Of a DNA stretch of 43,346 bases, positions 29,188 through 39,095 are shown in pieces (positions within the stretch are counted from its first letter, which is position 1; each line of letters begins with the position of its first letter). The stretch is taken from contig NZ_FOPI01000019.1 in the NCBI RefSeq assembly GCF_900113455.1, positions 1 through 43,346 of the forward strand. Reading direction: 5' to 3'. The notes under the pieces were generated by a model, which saw only the letters and a list, made by a program, of their open reading frames with translations, had not been told where the DNA came from and searched no databases. This DNA comes from Ligilactobacillus ruminis DSM 20403 = NBRC 102161 (lineage in GTDB: Bacteria; Bacillota; Bacilli; Lactobacillales; Lactobacillaceae). Both the position numbers and the translations under genes were made by a program.

Positions 29188-30951
29188 TTATTTCTTTACG
29201 ATTATGAAGCCGTCTTTTTCAACCTTGTCATTCTTAAGGTTTTGCCCGAGCAAGACTTCACCAAAACAAGGCGCTTCAAGTGCTTTTTCACCCATGTTGA
29301 AGAAGCAATGCAACTCAACTCCGTCAAAACTTCTGACGACTTCAAGACTGTTCGTTTCGTCACAAACGTTCCTGTATTCGACTTTTCCCTTCGACCAAAT
29401 ATCTGCGTAATCTTTTCTGAGCTTAATCAGCTTTTGCATGAACGCAAACATTTCGTGATCCTGTTTTTCCTCATCCCAAATCATGCACTTGCGACATCCT
29501 GGATCAAAGCCACCGTCGAGTCCAACTTCCGTGCCATAGTAAACGCAAGGGGCACCAGGCTGCGTGAACATGAACGCAAGCGTCTGACGCTGAAGCTTTT
29601 TGTTACCGTGACAAAGCGTCAAAAGTCGAGCCGTATCATGAGTATCCATGGCATTCAGCATGACTTCGTTCGTCTGATCGCGATATTTCATCAAATGTTC
29701 GGAAAGCATCGATACCATTTCTTTTGCCGTCGTTTCGTGCTTGACGAAATCAAGCGCAATCGACTCAGTAAACGGATAGTTCATCACAGCATCAAATTCT
29801 TCTTGTTCAACCCATTCCTGAGCACTGTGCCAGACTTCGCCGAGAACGTAAAAATCTGACTTCAATTCGTGCGTTGCGGCATAAAACCTCTTCCAAAAAT
29901 GGTGATCGATTTCGTTTGCGACATCGAGCCGCCAGGCATCAATGTCAAATTCTTTGATCCAGTACTGCGCAATCTCAAGCAGATATTCTGCCGTTTCCTC
30001 ATTAGCGGTATTGAGTTTTGGCATATGCGGAGTCGTTGCGAAGACTTCATAGGTCAAATTTTTTGCATGCTCTGCATTTTCCGTCTCATCATAAGAAACG
30101 GGGAATTTGTTGATGTGGAACCATTTGGCAAATCTGGAATTTTCGCCGTACTTTTGCACGTCTTTCCATTGAATCGAAAAATCGCCCATATGGTTGAAAA
30201 CCGCATCAAGCATGACGTGCATCCCGCGTTCATGGGCAGCATCAACCAACTCTTTGAACGTCTCCTTGTCGCCAAATGCAGGGTCGATTCCAAAATAGTC
30301 GACCGTATCGTACTTGTGATTGGACGTTGCGGTAAAAATCGGGCACAGGTACAGTCCGTTTACACCCAAATCCTGCAAATAGTCGAGGTGATCAAGAATT
30401 CCCTTCAGATCACCGCCAAAAAAGTTCGTCGGTGTCGGATCGGCACTCCCCCAAGGAAGAGTTCCAGTCGGATCATTAGTCTTGTCGCCATTTGCGAACC
30501 TTTCCGGGAAAATCTGATACCAAACAGTTTTCTTGACCCATTCGGGCGTTTTGACGCGGTCGATTTCATGAAGATAAGGCATCCTGAAACAGGATAGCTT
30601 GTCTTCGTTTTCTTCCGTATAAGGCATTACGCGCCTGTCGTCATATAATATCTCTTCTCCGTCGTTGCCAACCAGATGAAACGCATACTGAAGCCTGTTC
30701 AAAGGCATCTTGACTTCCGTTTCCCAATAGTCGTGGTATTTGGTTTCAAACGTTTTCTCCATCAAAATGACGTCATGCTCCCAAGTGCTTTCGTCTTTTT
30801 CGTTGACCTTGTTTCCGTACGGATCTCCGTAAAGCAGCTTGACTTCTTTGACATCGCTGTGCTTTGTTCTCAAGCGAATCTGAAAAGCATCTTTTGTCTT
30901 AAGATATGCCATCTCGCTGTCCGGGCGATGATATAACGCTGAAATTTCCAT
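29188..30951 (-). CDS. maltogenic amylase / neopullulanase-type GH13
   Basis: This intracellular 587-residue enzyme of the cyclomaltodextrinase/maltogenic amylase group (GH13_20) has no signal peptide. An N-terminal beta domain (about 1-125) precedes the barrel. Region I is DAVFNH (about 249-254). Region II is AWRLDVANE with nucleophile Asp343. Region III is LGEVWH with acid/base Glu372. Region IV is AMDTHDT with His438 and Asp439. It hydrolyses maltodextrins to maltose and small sugars, perhaps pullulan or cyclodextrins. The ATG follows GAGAGGGAA, 18 bp after malL. It is the active paralogue of the gene at 22248. Confidence 0.92.
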   Translation of the reverse strand: MEISALYHRPDSEMAYLKTKDAFQIRLRTKHSDVKEVKLLYGDPYGNKVNEKDESTWEHDVILMEKTFETKYHDYWETEVKMPLNRLQYAFHLVGNDGEEILYDDRRVMPYTEENEDKLSCFRMPYLHEIDRVKTPEWVKKTVWYQIFPERFANGDKTNDPTGTLPWGSADPTPTNFFGGDLKGILDHLDYLQDLGVNGLYLCPIFTATSNHKYDTVDYFGIDPAFGDKETFKELVDAAHERGMHVMLDAVFNHMGDFSIQWKDVQKYGENSRFAKWFHINKFPVSYDETENAEHAKNLTYEVFATTPHMPKLNTANEETAEYLLEIAQYWIKEFDIDAWRLDVANEIDHHFWKRFYAATHELKSDFYVLGEVWHSAQEWVEQEEFDAVMNYPFTESIALDFVKHETTAKEMVSMLSEHLMKYRDQTNEVMLNAMDTHDTARLLTLCHGNKKLQRQTLAFMFTQPGAPCVYYGTEVGLDGGFDPGCRKCMIWDEEKQDHEMFAFMQKLIKLRKDYADIWSKGKVEYRNVCDETNSLEVVRSFDGVELHCFFNMGEKALEAPCFGEVLLGQNLKNDKVEKDGFIIVKK

Positions 30952-30969
30952 TGCGTTCCCTCTCTTTCC

Positions 30970-32649
30970 TTATTCTGTCATAAAGACCAGGCTTCCGAAC
31001 GGCGGAAGCGTTAAAACGTTTTCTTCATTAAGACTCAGGCTCCCGTTTTGTAAAACGATGTGCTTGTCGCTCAAGTTTCCGTGAACTCTGTATTTAGTAA
31101 CGGCATCCGCCAAATTGCAGATTACCCAAGCTTCGCTGTCGCCAAGCGTCCGCTTATAGACGTACAAATCATCCGTCGTATCGGCCAAAACGAAATTGCC
31201 CTCAACAAACAAAGGCTTCTTCTTCAGTTTAAGCACAGACTTGTAAAAATTCAAGATGCTCGTGCCGTCGCTTTGTTCATTTGCAACGTTCACGTCGTTC
31301 GTTTGTCCGTACTTCCAAGGTTTCGTCGCCGAAAAGCCGTAATACTCGCTTTCGTTCCACTGCATTACCGTTCTTGCAGCCATCTTGTGACTTCTTGAAA
31401 GCATCAAAAGGCATTTTTCTTCCGTTGCACCGGCTTCTTTGGCTTCTTTGAAAAATTCGTCTGCTTGCTGGTCTTCAAAATCGCTGATTTTTGGCAAGAC
31501 AGCAGACTCCATGCCAATTTCTTCGCCATAATAAATGCAAGGTACGCCTCGCTGAAGATACATCAAAGTCGCAAGCATTTTGGCCGCTGCCTTCTTATGT
31601 TCGCTTTCGGCAGCAAAACGCGTCAAAACCCGCGGCATATCGTGGTTGTTCCAATAAAGCGTCGGATAGCTGATTTTTTGCAGACGCTTTTGCCACGTAA
31701 CCATCGTATCCTTGAACGTTTCGATTTTAAACGGCAACGGCTGCCCGAATTCCGGAAGTTTAGGATCGAGCTTGCTCTTGTCGTCCTCAAAATATCGAAA
31801 GGTTACGACCGTGTCACACATTTCCCTCGAAGGGTCCGTATAATCAATAGCCAGATCAATGTCTGCGCTGGCGGCCTCGCCTAAAATGAAAATATCCGGC
31901 TTATATTCGCGCAGCGTCTTCACGAATTCGTGGAGATACGTTTGAACAAGCGGCATGTTTGCAAAAAATGGCTCGGCAACAATCGGACCCTTTTTTCCAT
32001 GAGAAGGCATATTTTGCTCAAAATCGGCCTTGGCAATATGGATAAAAGCATCAAGCCTGAATCCGTCAACGCCATGATCGATCCAAAACTTGGCAATATC
32101 TGCCATCGAACGTCTCACTTCGGGATTTCTCCAATTCAAATCCGGCATCTTTTTGTCAAATAAGTGAAAGTAATAAACGTCGTCTGCTTGCGGATCTTTT
32201 TCCCAAACGCTGCCGCCAAAAAATGAGCCCCAGTTATTCGGCAATTTGCCGTCTTTTCCCTTTGCCCACAAATAATAGTCGCGATAAAGGCTGCGCTCGT
32301 TTGCGATTGCATCTTTGAACCACGGATGCTTGTCCGAAGTATGATTCATGACGAAATCCAAAATTACGTCTAAGCCCAAAGAGTGCGCAGTTTCGACGAA
32401 TTCGTCAAAATCATGCAGAGTGCCCATCTTCTCATCGAGCGCATAATAATTCGACACATCGTAACCGTTATCAATTTGCGGTGACACAAAGATCGGATTC
32501 AACCAAATCGTATTAACCCCTAAATCTTTTAAATATTCCAGTTTTCCGATAATACCCCGCAGATCGCCTATTCCGTCTCCGTTAGAGTCCCTAAAGCTCT
32601 TCGGATATATCTGATAGATGATCCTGTCCTGATATTTTTTGATTCCCAC
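30970..32649 (-). CDS. malL: alpha-glucosidase, oligo-1,6-glucosidase/DexB group (GH13_31)
   Basis: The 559 residues start with the group's YQIYPKSFRDSNGDGIGDL. Region II is GFRLDA with nucleophile Asp200, acid/base Glu258 is in ILGEA, and region IV is NNHDMPR (His336, Asp337). It releases glucose from the ends of short oligosaccharides. Residue 201 is Ala, not the Val common in alpha-1,6-specific members, so preference for alpha-1,4 bonds is likely, though this is inference. The GTG start at 32649 has AAGGAAGG upstream and a stop codon immediately before it in frame. It lies downstream of malR, with a MalR-type operator between. Confidence 0.9.
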   Translation of the reverse strand: MGIKKYQDRIIYQIYPKSFRDSNGDGIGDLRGIIGKLEYLKDLGVNTIWLNPIFVSPQIDNGYDVSNYYALDEKMGTLHDFDEFVETAHSLGLDVILDFVMNHTSDKHPWFKDAIANERSLYRDYYLWAKGKDGKLPNNWGSFFGGSVWEKDPQADDVYYFHLFDKKMPDLNWRNPEVRRSMADIAKFWIDHGVDGFRLDAFIHIAKADFEQNMPSHGKKGPIVAEPFFANMPLVQTYLHEFVKTLREYKPDIFILGEAASADIDLAIDYTDPSREMCDTVVTFRYFEDDKSKLDPKLPEFGQPLPFKIETFKDTMVTWQKRLQKISYPTLYWNNHDMPRVLTRFAAESEHKKAAAKMLATLMYLQRGVPCIYYGEEIGMESAVLPKISDFEDQQADEFFKEAKEAGATEEKCLLMLSRSHKMAARTVMQWNESEYYGFSATKPWKYGQTNDVNVANEQSDGTSILNFYKSVLKLKKKPLFVEGNFVLADTTDDLYVYKRTLGDSEAWVICNLADAVTKYRVHGNLSDKHIVLQNGSLSLNEENVLTLPPFGSLVFMTE

Positions 32650-32713
32650 TCAAAAAACCTTCCTTCTTCGCATAATACGTTCAATTATGAGTTTAAGGGC
32701 ATAGCAAATTCTT

Positions 32714-32744
32714 CGCAAGCGGTTTCAAATTGTTAACGATAACA
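32714..32744 (-). promoter_or_regulatory. MalR-type and cre-like operators before malL
   Basis: TGTTATCGTTAACA (32744-32731, minus strand) fits the same TGTTANCGNTAACA pattern as the malE site. TGAAACCGCTTGCG (32727-32714) is cre-like with two mismatches. A -35-like TTGAAA overlaps, but a -10 is not clear. Confidence 0.65.
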
Positions 32745-32758
32745 TTTTTCGCCTTTCG

Positions 32759-33730
32759 CTAACTTTTTTCGCTACCTCCCTTTCGGCGTGTCGTTTCTCT
32801 TTTGACGAGCATCGGATCAAGCAGCTTGAATCCTTGTTTTTTACCCTTTTGTTCGATTTTGTTGAGCAGCATCTCACCGCAAATTTCGCCCAGTTTGGCA
32901 ACGTCTTGTCTGATAGTTGTAAGCCTTGGCGACACAACCTGGTCCAAAAAGATGCCATCATAGCCAATGATCCCGTAATCATCGGGAATGTTTGCGCCCT
33001 TTTCTTGGATTGCTCGCTCGATTCCGACGGCAATCCGGTCGCTTGCACAGACAAATGCCGTATTTTTGGGATATTTTTCCCAATTTTTTTGAAGCATTTC
33101 CTGACTCTTATGAGAATGGTTTTCCACCCGCACGATTTCCGGTTCCTTCAAAGATTCCTGCATCACTTGGATATAGCCGCGTTCTCGCGAATATTCGAAT
33201 GCCTCTTTCAAATCAATGCCGACAAAAACGACTTTGTCATACCCTAACGAAAGCGCATAGCGCGTTGAAAGCATCCCGCCTTTCTTATTGTTCGTATCGA
33301 CAAAATCATATCCGTACAGATTTTCCCCGAACAAAATTACTGGTTTTTCGATTCGAGAAATCCACTCATAGTCGCTTTTTCGCATCCCCGTAATAATGTA
33401 TCCGTCGCATACGCCAAGATCAAAGCTGTTATTTGCGACAAGCTGCAACGAATACTGATGTCGGCTGAGCGCAAGCGAAATGCCAAGCAAAAGATTCATG
33501 TAGTATGGTTCGACGGTTGAAATTTCTTCCAAAATGAAAAATTTGACAATCTGCGTTCTGTTTTTGGCAAGAGCCTTTGCAGCAACGTTTGGGTGATAAT
33601 CCAGCTCATGCATTGCGGCAAAAACCAATTTTTTCAATTCATCCGTTACTTGCTCGGGATGGTTGATCACGCGTGAAACCGTCATTTTGGAAACATTTGC
33701 CCTTCTTGCCACGTCTGCCAGCGTCACCAT
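32759..33730 (-). CDS. malR: LacI-family regulator of the maltodextrin locus
   Basis: The 323-residue LacI/GalR protein has an N-terminal HTH plus hinge helix (VTLADVARRANVSKMTVSRV; then HPNVAAKALAKN) and a periplasmic-binding-like effector domain. The C-terminal end is basic. It is upstream of malL on the same strand, and TGTTANCGNTAACA sites precede malL and malE. It is therefore probably the repressor or activator answering to maltose/maltodextrin. ATG with AGAGGGG upstream. The effector is inferred from context. Confidence 0.88.
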   Translation of the reverse strand: MVTLADVARRANVSKMTVSRVINHPEQVTDELKKLVFAAMHELDYHPNVAAKALAKNRTQIVKFFILEEISTVEPYYMNLLLGISLALSRHQYSLQLVANNSFDLGVCDGYIITGMRKSDYEWISRIEKPVILFGENLYGYDFVDTNNKKGGMLSTRYALSLGYDKVVFVGIDLKEAFEYSRERGYIQVMQESLKEPEIVRVENHSHKSQEMLQKNWEKYPKNTAFVCASDRIAVGIERAIQEKGANIPDDYGIIGYDGIFLDQVVSPRLTTIRQDVAKLGEICGEMLLNKIEQKGKKQGFKLLDPMLVKRETTRRKGGSEKS

Positions 33731-33768
33731 TTTTAACCCCTCTTTTTCTAAATATAGTTTCTTCAGAT

Positions 33769-33777
33769 ATTATATCA
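33769..33777 (-). promoter_or_regulatory. extended -10 promoter of malR
   Basis: TGATATAAT on the minus strand (33777-33769), a TG-N-TATAAT; no strong -35 is seen. Confidence 0.65.
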
Positions 33778-33855
33778 CTGTGTGCAATTTTCTTCGCAAT
33801 TTCCAATCGAAACATTTCCCGGCGCCAACATTTCTTAGAAATCTCTAATACAATC

Positions 33856-33936
33856 ACAAAAAAACAGCCATCGTCACTGACTCGTCCCAAAATCGAAAGG
33901 CCGATTTTTCGAGTACGCATCATGCGGATAGCTGTT
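33856..33936 (-). terminator. terminator of scrA with nested stems
   Basis: Minus strand AACAGCTATC (33936-33927) pairs with GATGGCTGTT (33872-33863) using one G-T pair. ACTCG/CGAGT and ATCG/CGAT stems are nested inside. TTTTTTT continues to about 33857. Confidence 0.7.
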
Positions 33937-33957
33937 TTTTTGCTTTAAAAATTTTCT

Positions 33958-35883
33958 TTATGCTTCAAGCGCGATCAAATCGTCGCCATGCTTGACGCTG
34001 GAGTTATCGATTCTCACGACGGACTTGTAGTTTGGCGTATTCGTCACGATAACCATGACGGTCGGATCGTAGCCGGCATTCTTAACGGCAGCAAGATCGA
34101 CTGTTCCCAAAACGTCGCCTTTCTTGACGCGTTGTCCTTGAACGACGTTTGACGTGAAATTCTCGCCTTTCAAATTAACGGTGTCGATTCCGATATGGAG
34201 CAAGACTTCCTCACCGTTGTCGCCTTTGATTCCGTACGCATGCTTCGTTTCATAGGCAACCGTGATTTCACCGTCAATCGGTGCATAGATCGTCCCATCT
34301 TCAGGAATCACAGCAGCACCGTCGCCCATCATCTTTTGAGAAAAAACTTCGTCGTTTGTTTCGCTTAAATCAACTGACTTGCCGTCGACCGGTGAGCAGA
34401 TTTCTGCATTTTCCACACCGGAAACGGCGGCTGCTTCAGCCTTGACTTCTTTGGCTTCTGCAGATTCAGCAGGAGCTTGCGGCGCAACCGGATTGAGTCG
34501 TGCTTCGTGACTCTTGCCGTATGCATACGTCAAAGCAAATGCGATTGCAAATGAGATGAGTTCGGCAACGACGTACATCGGAATCGATTTTGCATAAATC
34601 GAAAGGAAGCCGAGGAATCCTGCCGAGCCAAGGGATGCGGCGATAACTTTGACAAAACCGGCAAATGCCGAAGCGATGCCCGAACCAATCAATGCGCAGA
34701 AGAACGGGAAGCGATATTTCAGGTTGACACCGAACAAAGCAGGTTCAGTAATGCCCAAAAGAGCCGAAACGCCGGCAGAAGACGACAGACTCTTCATCTT
34801 CTTGTCTTTTGTCAGGAAGTAGATTGCAAAAGTTGCGGCACCTTGTGCAACATTGGCCATTGATGCAACGACGAAGATGAAGTCGCCGTAGCCATGGCCG
34901 TTGCTAAATGCAGAAAGCAGCTGCGTTTCGATTGCCGGAAAGCTTTGGTGAAGCCCAGTCAAAACGATTGCCGAATAGCAAAGACCGAACAGGCCCATGC
35001 CAATAAAACTCGTCGTATCATAAAGCCAAACGAAGCCGTTCGTAATCCAATCAGAAACAGTGCGCATTACTGGACCGACGATCGTAAATGTCAAAAACCC
35101 GGTAATCATTACCGAAAGCAACGGCGTAAACGTGAAGTCAACCGCTGACGGAAGATGCTTGTGGAAGAATTTTTCCAAAACTGACAATAAGTAAACGGCA
35201 GCCAAAACAGGAATTACCTGATAGTAGTAATTGTTTTGGGAAACCGCAAGTCCGAGAATATCCCATGATTTGCCGGGAAGGAGGTTCGGCGAAGTCATAA
35301 TCATCCCGATTGCGGCTCCGAGAAACTGATTGGCACCAAAACGCTTGGCAGCCGAAATACCGACGAGAATCGGCATAAAGATAAACGGAGCGGCCGACAT
35401 GAGCTGAATCATGTCTGAAAGTCCTTTAACGTTCGGATACATTTCAACCAAGGCCTTGGCACCAAATAAACCTTTGGACGTCAAGAAATTGTTTAATGCC
35501 ATCAGCAGACCACCAGCAACCAAGGCAGGAATGATCGGAACGAAAACATCAGACAAAAGTTTGATGAAAGCCATGACCGGATTGAACTTTTTGCCTTGCT
35601 CAGCAACTTTTTTAAGCTCATCTGTCGAAGCTTCCTTGAGTCCCGTTTCCTTGATCAACTCATCGTAGACGTTGTTGACGTCTCCTGGTCCGATAATGAT
35701 TTGGTATTGACCGTTCGTTTTGAAAGTCCCCTTAACGTCAGGATTTGCATCCAACGCCGCTTGATCAATTTTTGAGTCATCCTTTAAAACAAGGCGCAGA
35801 CGCGTAGCACAGTGTGCAGCGCCAACCATATTGTCACGCCCGACGGCGTCGATAACCTGTTGGGCAACTTTTTTGTGATCCAT
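33958..35883 (-). CDS. scrA: sucrose-type PTS EIIBCA
   Basis: The 641-residue transporter has an EIIB domain first, with phospho-Cys25 in [13 protein letters not shown] domain of about ten helices follows (about 105-465, including [21 protein letters not shown]). A short Ala/Glu-rich linker leads to a C-terminal EIIA, with the phospho-His in [12 protein letters not shown]. The BCA order and divergence from scrB point to sucrose uptake as sucrose-6-phosphate. The ATG has AAAGGAG upstream. Related trehalose or beta-glucoside EIIs are less likely given the neighbours. Confidence 0.92.
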   Translation of the reverse strand: MDHKKVAQQVIDAVGRDNMVGAAHCATRLRLVLKDDSKIDQAALDANPDVKGTFKTNGQYQIIIGPGDVNNVYDELIKETGLKEASTDELKKVAEQGKKFNPVMAFIKLLSDVFVPIIPALVAGGLLMALNNFLTSKGLFGAKALVEMYPNVKGLSDMIQLMSAAPFIFMPILVGISAAKRFGANQFLGAAIGMIMTSPNLLPGKSWDILGLAVSQNNYYYQVIPVLAAVYLLSVLEKFFHKHLPSAVDFTFTPLLSVMITGFLTFTIVGPVMRTVSDWITNGFVWLYDTTSFIGMGLFGLCYSAIVLTGLHQSFPAIETQLLSAFSNGHGYGDFIFVVASMANVAQGAATFAIYFLTKDKKMKSLSSSAGVSALLGITEPALFGVNLKYRFPFFCALIGSGIASAFAGFVKVIAASLGSAGFLGFLSIYAKSIPMYVVAELISFAIAFALTYAYGKSHEARLNPVAPQAPAESAEAKEVKAEAAAVSGVENAEICSPVDGKSVDLSETNDEVFSQKMMGDGAAVIPEDGTIYAPIDGEITVAYETKHAYGIKGDNGEEVLLHIGIDTVNLKGENFTSNVVQGQRVKKGDVLGTVDLAAVKNAGYDPTVMVIVTNTPNYKSVVRIDNSSVKHGDDLIALEA

Positions 35884-35944
35884 GAATAGTCACGCTCCTT
35901 TAATCAGTAACCTTTAAATTATGAATAATTGCTAAAAACAATGT

Positions 35945-36013
35945 TGTAAGCGTTTCAATATCGCTTACAAATACTATGATAACGTATTTTTAAAATATGT
36001 CAATCGTTTATCA
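35945..36013 (-). promoter_or_regulatory. scrA promoter with ScrR- and cre-type sites
   Basis: Minus strand TTGACA (36003-35998), 16 bp, TATCAT (35981-35976). The ScrR-type site TGATAAACGATTGACA (36013-35998) covers the -35. Just downstream is an inverted repeat TGTAAGCG (35945-35952) / CGCTTACA (35962-35969), whose arms match cre half-sites. Confidence 0.75.
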
Positions 36014-36075
36014 TATTTTTTCTGATTTTTTTATAAATGATTTCTAAAATTACAGTTATATCAACATTTTTAGAG

Positions 36076-36114
36076 TGTTAATCGATTGACATATTCAGAC
36101 TTAGAGGTTACAAT
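36076..36114 (+). promoter_or_regulatory. scrB promoter with ScrR-type operator
   Basis: The operator TGTTAATCGATTGACA (36076-36091) contains the -35 TTGACA (36086-36091). A 17-bp spacer leads to TACAAT (36109-36114). It shares TGTYAATCGWTTRWCA with the scrA-side site. Confidence 0.8.
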
Positions 36115-36126
36115 TAAAGCATAATA

Positions 36127-36140
36127 AGACAACGTTTTCA
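36127..36140 (-). promoter_or_regulatory. cre site in the scrB leader
   Basis: TGAAAACGTTGTCT on the minus strand matches TGWAANCGNTNWCA at 13 of 14 positions, downstream of the scrB start site. Confidence 0.6.
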
Positions 36141-36168
36141 ACCTTTATGTCAAGAAAGGAAATTTGCT

Positions 36169-37659
36169 ATGGAATGGTCAAGAGAATTGCGCTACAAGCC
36201 TTATGCCGATTGGGGAGCAAAAACCTTGCTCGATCTTCAAGCGCAGGCTGCATGCTCAGATTACAAATTAGGCTATCATATCATGCCGACTTCCGGATTG
36301 CTTAATGACCCGAACGGTTTTTCATATTATAATGGATATTGGCACGTATTCTACCAATCATATCCTTTTGGACCGGTTCATGGTTTAAAATCATGGAATC
36401 ACATGCGTTCAAAGAATCTGGTTCATTGGGAAAACTTGGGCATTGGCCTGAACCCCGATTTTGAATACGATAAAAACGGCGCCTACTCGGGCTCTGCTCT
36501 CCAAGTCGGAAACAAGCTTTTCATCATGTATAACGGTAATTCAAGAGATGAAAACTGGGTTCGGCACCCATACCAGCTCGGTGCCTGGATGGATGAGAAC
36601 AATCGCATCGAAAAACTCCCTGAACCATTGATTACACAACCGGATCACATCACGGAGCATTTCCGCGATCCGCAAATCATCAAGCACAAAGATGAGTACT
36701 ATGCAATCATCGGTGCACAGGATGCGACACAAAAAGACGGTCGCATCTCAATTTATCGCTCCAAAGACCTGAAGAACTTCGAAGACCTCGGATATCTTCA
36801 TTTCACGGACGAAAACATGGGATACATGATTGAATGCCCAAGTTTGGTCTTCATCAACGACAAACCGGTGCTCATTTTCTGTCCGCAAGGCATGGACAAA
36901 AACATCTGCTCATATGACAACATCTATCCGAACAACTACATCATCGGAGATTCTGTCAACCTTGATGCAGGACGTTTTGAAGCAAGCGACAAAACGATCA
37001 AAAACCTCGACGAAGGTTTTGACGTCTACGCTTCGCAAGCCTTCAACGCACCTGACGGCAAAACATATCTCATCAGTTGGACAGGTCTTCCTGAAATTGA
37101 ATACCCAACGGATAAAGAAAACTGGGCTCATTGCTTGAGCCAGGTCAAAGAGCTTTTATTAACGGACAAAGGCGAACTGATTCAGCGTCCTGTCAAAGCA
37201 ATGGCCGACCTGCGCTATGACGGGCTTCCTTTGACTCAAGAACAAGGCATGGACCACATTCAAAACCTCGTTTCCGATACGGGCAGCCAATATGAATTAA
37301 AATTAACTTTAGATGCCAACCAGAAAGGAATTTTGCACCTCGAAAAAAACGGTTTGAACAACCAAAGTCTAAAACTTGTTTTTGACACTGAAGAAGGCAG
37401 TCTGACCCTTGATCGCGGAAACAGCGGCAAGGTTTTCGCCACTGAATTTGGCACGAAAAGAACAACTTTGGTTGCAAAAAATGCTCCGATTGAGCTTGAC
37501 ATTTTCGTTGACAACTCGATTTGCGAAATTTTCATCAACGGCGGCAAGAAAACGATGACGGCACGTTTCTTCCCTGAAAAAGGTCAAAAGTCAATCGTGA
37601 TCGAATCGCAATCGGACGTCAAATATCGCGGAACTTTCTGGAAAATGCAGAGCATCTGA
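36169..37659 (+). CDS. scrB: sucrose-6-phosphate hydrolase (GH32)
   Basis: The 496-residue GH32 enzyme has the nucleophile Asp47 in LLNDPNG. The stabiliser is Asp167 in FRDPQII and the acid/base Glu222 in IECPSL. A five-blade propeller (about 30-340) and a beta-sandwich (about 360-496) fit the family length. It splits sucrose-6-phosphate, delivered by ScrA, into glucose-6-phosphate and fructose. The ATG has AAGAAAGGAAA upstream. It is followed by scrR after 25 bp, so one operon. No secretion signal is present. Confidence 0.95.
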   Translation: MEWSRELRYKPYADWGAKTLLDLQAQAACSDYKLGYHIMPTSGLLNDPNGFSYYNGYWHVFYQSYPFGPVHGLKSWNHMRSKNLVHWENLGIGLNPDFEYDKNGAYSGSALQVGNKLFIMYNGNSRDENWVRHPYQLGAWMDENNRIEKLPEPLITQPDHITEHFRDPQIIKHKDEYYAIIGAQDATQKDGRISIYRSKDLKNFEDLGYLHFTDENMGYMIECPSLVFINDKPVLIFCPQGMDKNICSYDNIYPNNYIIGDSVNLDAGRFEASDKTIKNLDEGFDVYASQAFNAPDGKTYLISWTGLPEIEYPTDKENWAHCLSQVKELLLTDKGELIQRPVKAMADLRYDGLPLTQEQGMDHIQNLVSDTGSQYELKLTLDANQKGILHLEKNGLNNQSLKLVFDTEEGSLTLDRGNSGKVFATEFGTKRTTLVAKNAPIELDIFVDNSICEIFINGGKKTMTARFFPEKGQKSIVIESQSDVKYRGTFWKMQSI

Positions 37660-37684
37660 ATCACCTAGCGAAAGGACGATTTTT

Positions 37685-38686
37685 ATGCGACCAAAACTGA
37701 CCGATGTCGCCAAAAAAGCCGGCGTTTCCAAAACGACCGTTTCGCGCGTCATTAACAACTACGGATATATCAGCGAAAAAACAAGACAACGGGTCTACCG
37801 TGCGATGAAAGAGCTCAACTATCAGCCAAATTCGCTTGCACGCTCGCTTCACGGTAAGAGCACGCACCTGATCGGCATTATTTTTCCTTCGATCATGAAC
37901 CCGTTTTACGCCGAACTGGTGCAGCGCGTCGAAGAAAAACTTTTCGATGCCGGCTATAAGATTATCTTGTGCAACTCTGCCCAAAACAAGAAAAAAGAGC
38001 GCGACTATCTCAAAATGCTGATTGCAAATCAGGTTGACGGCATCATTGCCGGTACCCACAATCTTGGCATCGAGGAATACAAAAACGTTGGTTTGCCGAT
38101 TGTTTCCTTTGACCGCTACCTGTCTGAAACTATCCCAACCGTCAGTTGCGACAATTATCAAGGCGGCATTACGGCCACGAAAGAACTTTACGAAGCTGGT
38201 GCGCGCCATATCTATTTTTTGGGCAACCCGCATCAAAGCGGCAATCCGACGGACAAGCGTCTCAAAGGATATTGCGATGAAATCGATCGGCTCAAACTGA
38301 CGCGCCACACTCATACGGTCAGCTTTACCGAATCCGCCTCGCTCAAAAGCTTTTCCATCAAAGAACTTTTGTCAAAAAGCGTCGCCGATGGCATCGTCTG
38401 CACCGACGACCTGACGGCTTTGCTTGTTTTACAGGCTGCCCGCGAACTCGGCATAAACGTCCCAAACGACTTGAAAGTCACCGGCTTTGACGGAACGGAA
38501 CTCGTTTCAACTTATCATCCCGAACTTTCAACAGTCGTTCAACCGCTTGAAGACATCGCCTCGGTTTTGATCAATCTTTTGCTTGAACGCATCAAAAATC
38601 CGGATGAAAAACTCAAACAGATGGAATACGTCTTACCCGTCACGTTTAAGAGGTCCGCATCAATTGGGCAGATTTTTGGTCAGTAA
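37685..38686 (+). CDS. scrR: LacI-family sucrose operon repressor
   Basis: The 333-residue LacI/GalR regulator has HTH KLTDVAKKAGVSKTTVSRVI and hinge QPNSLARSLHGK. The effector domain includes IGIIFPSIMNPFYAELVQ and FDRYLSETIPTVSCDNYQGG. It ends the scrB operon and is the natural ligand of the TGTYAATCGWTTRWCA operators in the scrA-scrB intergenic region, giving autoregulation. AAAGGA precedes the ATG. A hairpin terminator follows. Confidence 0.92.
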   Translation: MRPKLTDVAKKAGVSKTTVSRVINNYGYISEKTRQRVYRAMKELNYQPNSLARSLHGKSTHLIGIIFPSIMNPFYAELVQRVEEKLFDAGYKIILCNSAQNKKKERDYLKMLIANQVDGIIAGTHNLGIEEYKNVGLPIVSFDRYLSETIPTVSCDNYQGGITATKELYEAGARHIYFLGNPHQSGNPTDKRLKGYCDEIDRLKLTRHTHTVSFTESASLKSFSIKELLSKSVADGIVCTDDLTALLVLQAARELGINVPNDLKVTGFDGTELVSTYHPELSTVVQPLEDIASVLINLLLERIKNPDEKLKQMEYVLPVTFKRSASIGQIFGQ

Positions 38687-38719
38687 AATCCAGTTCCCGG
38701 AATAAAAAAATTCGCATCC

Positions 38720-38757
38720 AAAAAGGACTTCCCGATATTCAACAGGAAGTCCTTTTT
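38720..38757 (+). terminator. terminator of the scrB-scrR operon
   Basis: AAAAAGGACTTCC (38720-38732) pairs with GGAAGTCCTTTTT (38745-38757). It is T-rich on both strands. Confidence 0.85.
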
Positions 38758-38816
38758 CTTCTTCGGTTTTCGCAGTCTTGTTTTAACTTATATGCTTTCA
38801 TTACAGGCAAATTGCC

Positions 38817-38848
38817 GTTTTTTAAGATTTTCCCGTAATCTTAAAAAA
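38817..38848. repeat. inverted repeat in repeat-rich gap
   Basis: TTTTTTAAGATT and AATCTTAAAAAA form a 12-bp inverted repeat. The gap 38760-39160 also holds AAAGAGGCTGGGA (about 38890) and TTTACGGACAAA-family copy C, and no supported gene. Confidence 0.5.
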
Positions 38849-39052
38849 TCGTTAAAGCACAACTCAGCCCTGCATTTTCCAAACAAAAAGAGGCTGGGAA
38901 AAAATCCCGTTTCTTACTTGAATTAAATGAAATGCCGAACGAAAGCGGTCGATTTGCGACTGATTTTGTCCGCATTTTTTAAAATACAGTTCTGCTCAAC
39001 TAATCTAGTCAAAATCTATGCAGATTTAAGGACAGAAGCTGCTTTTCGGAGC

Positions 39053-39095
39053 ATTTGTCCGTAAACGACAGTGATTTTGCCAAATGCAGCGACTG
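39053..39095 (-). repeat. TTTACGGACAAA-family dispersed repeat, copy C
   Basis: TTTGTCCGTAAACGACAGTG, then ATTTTGCCAAATGCAGCGACTG (top strand, shown split). It is the reverse complement of copy B's first half and merges into the composite repeat at 39082. Confidence 0.6.

Noticed and set aside
29869-30597. 242-codon plus-strand ORF
   Set aside because: Antisense to the active GH13 gene, whose catalytic motifs are all intact on the other strand.
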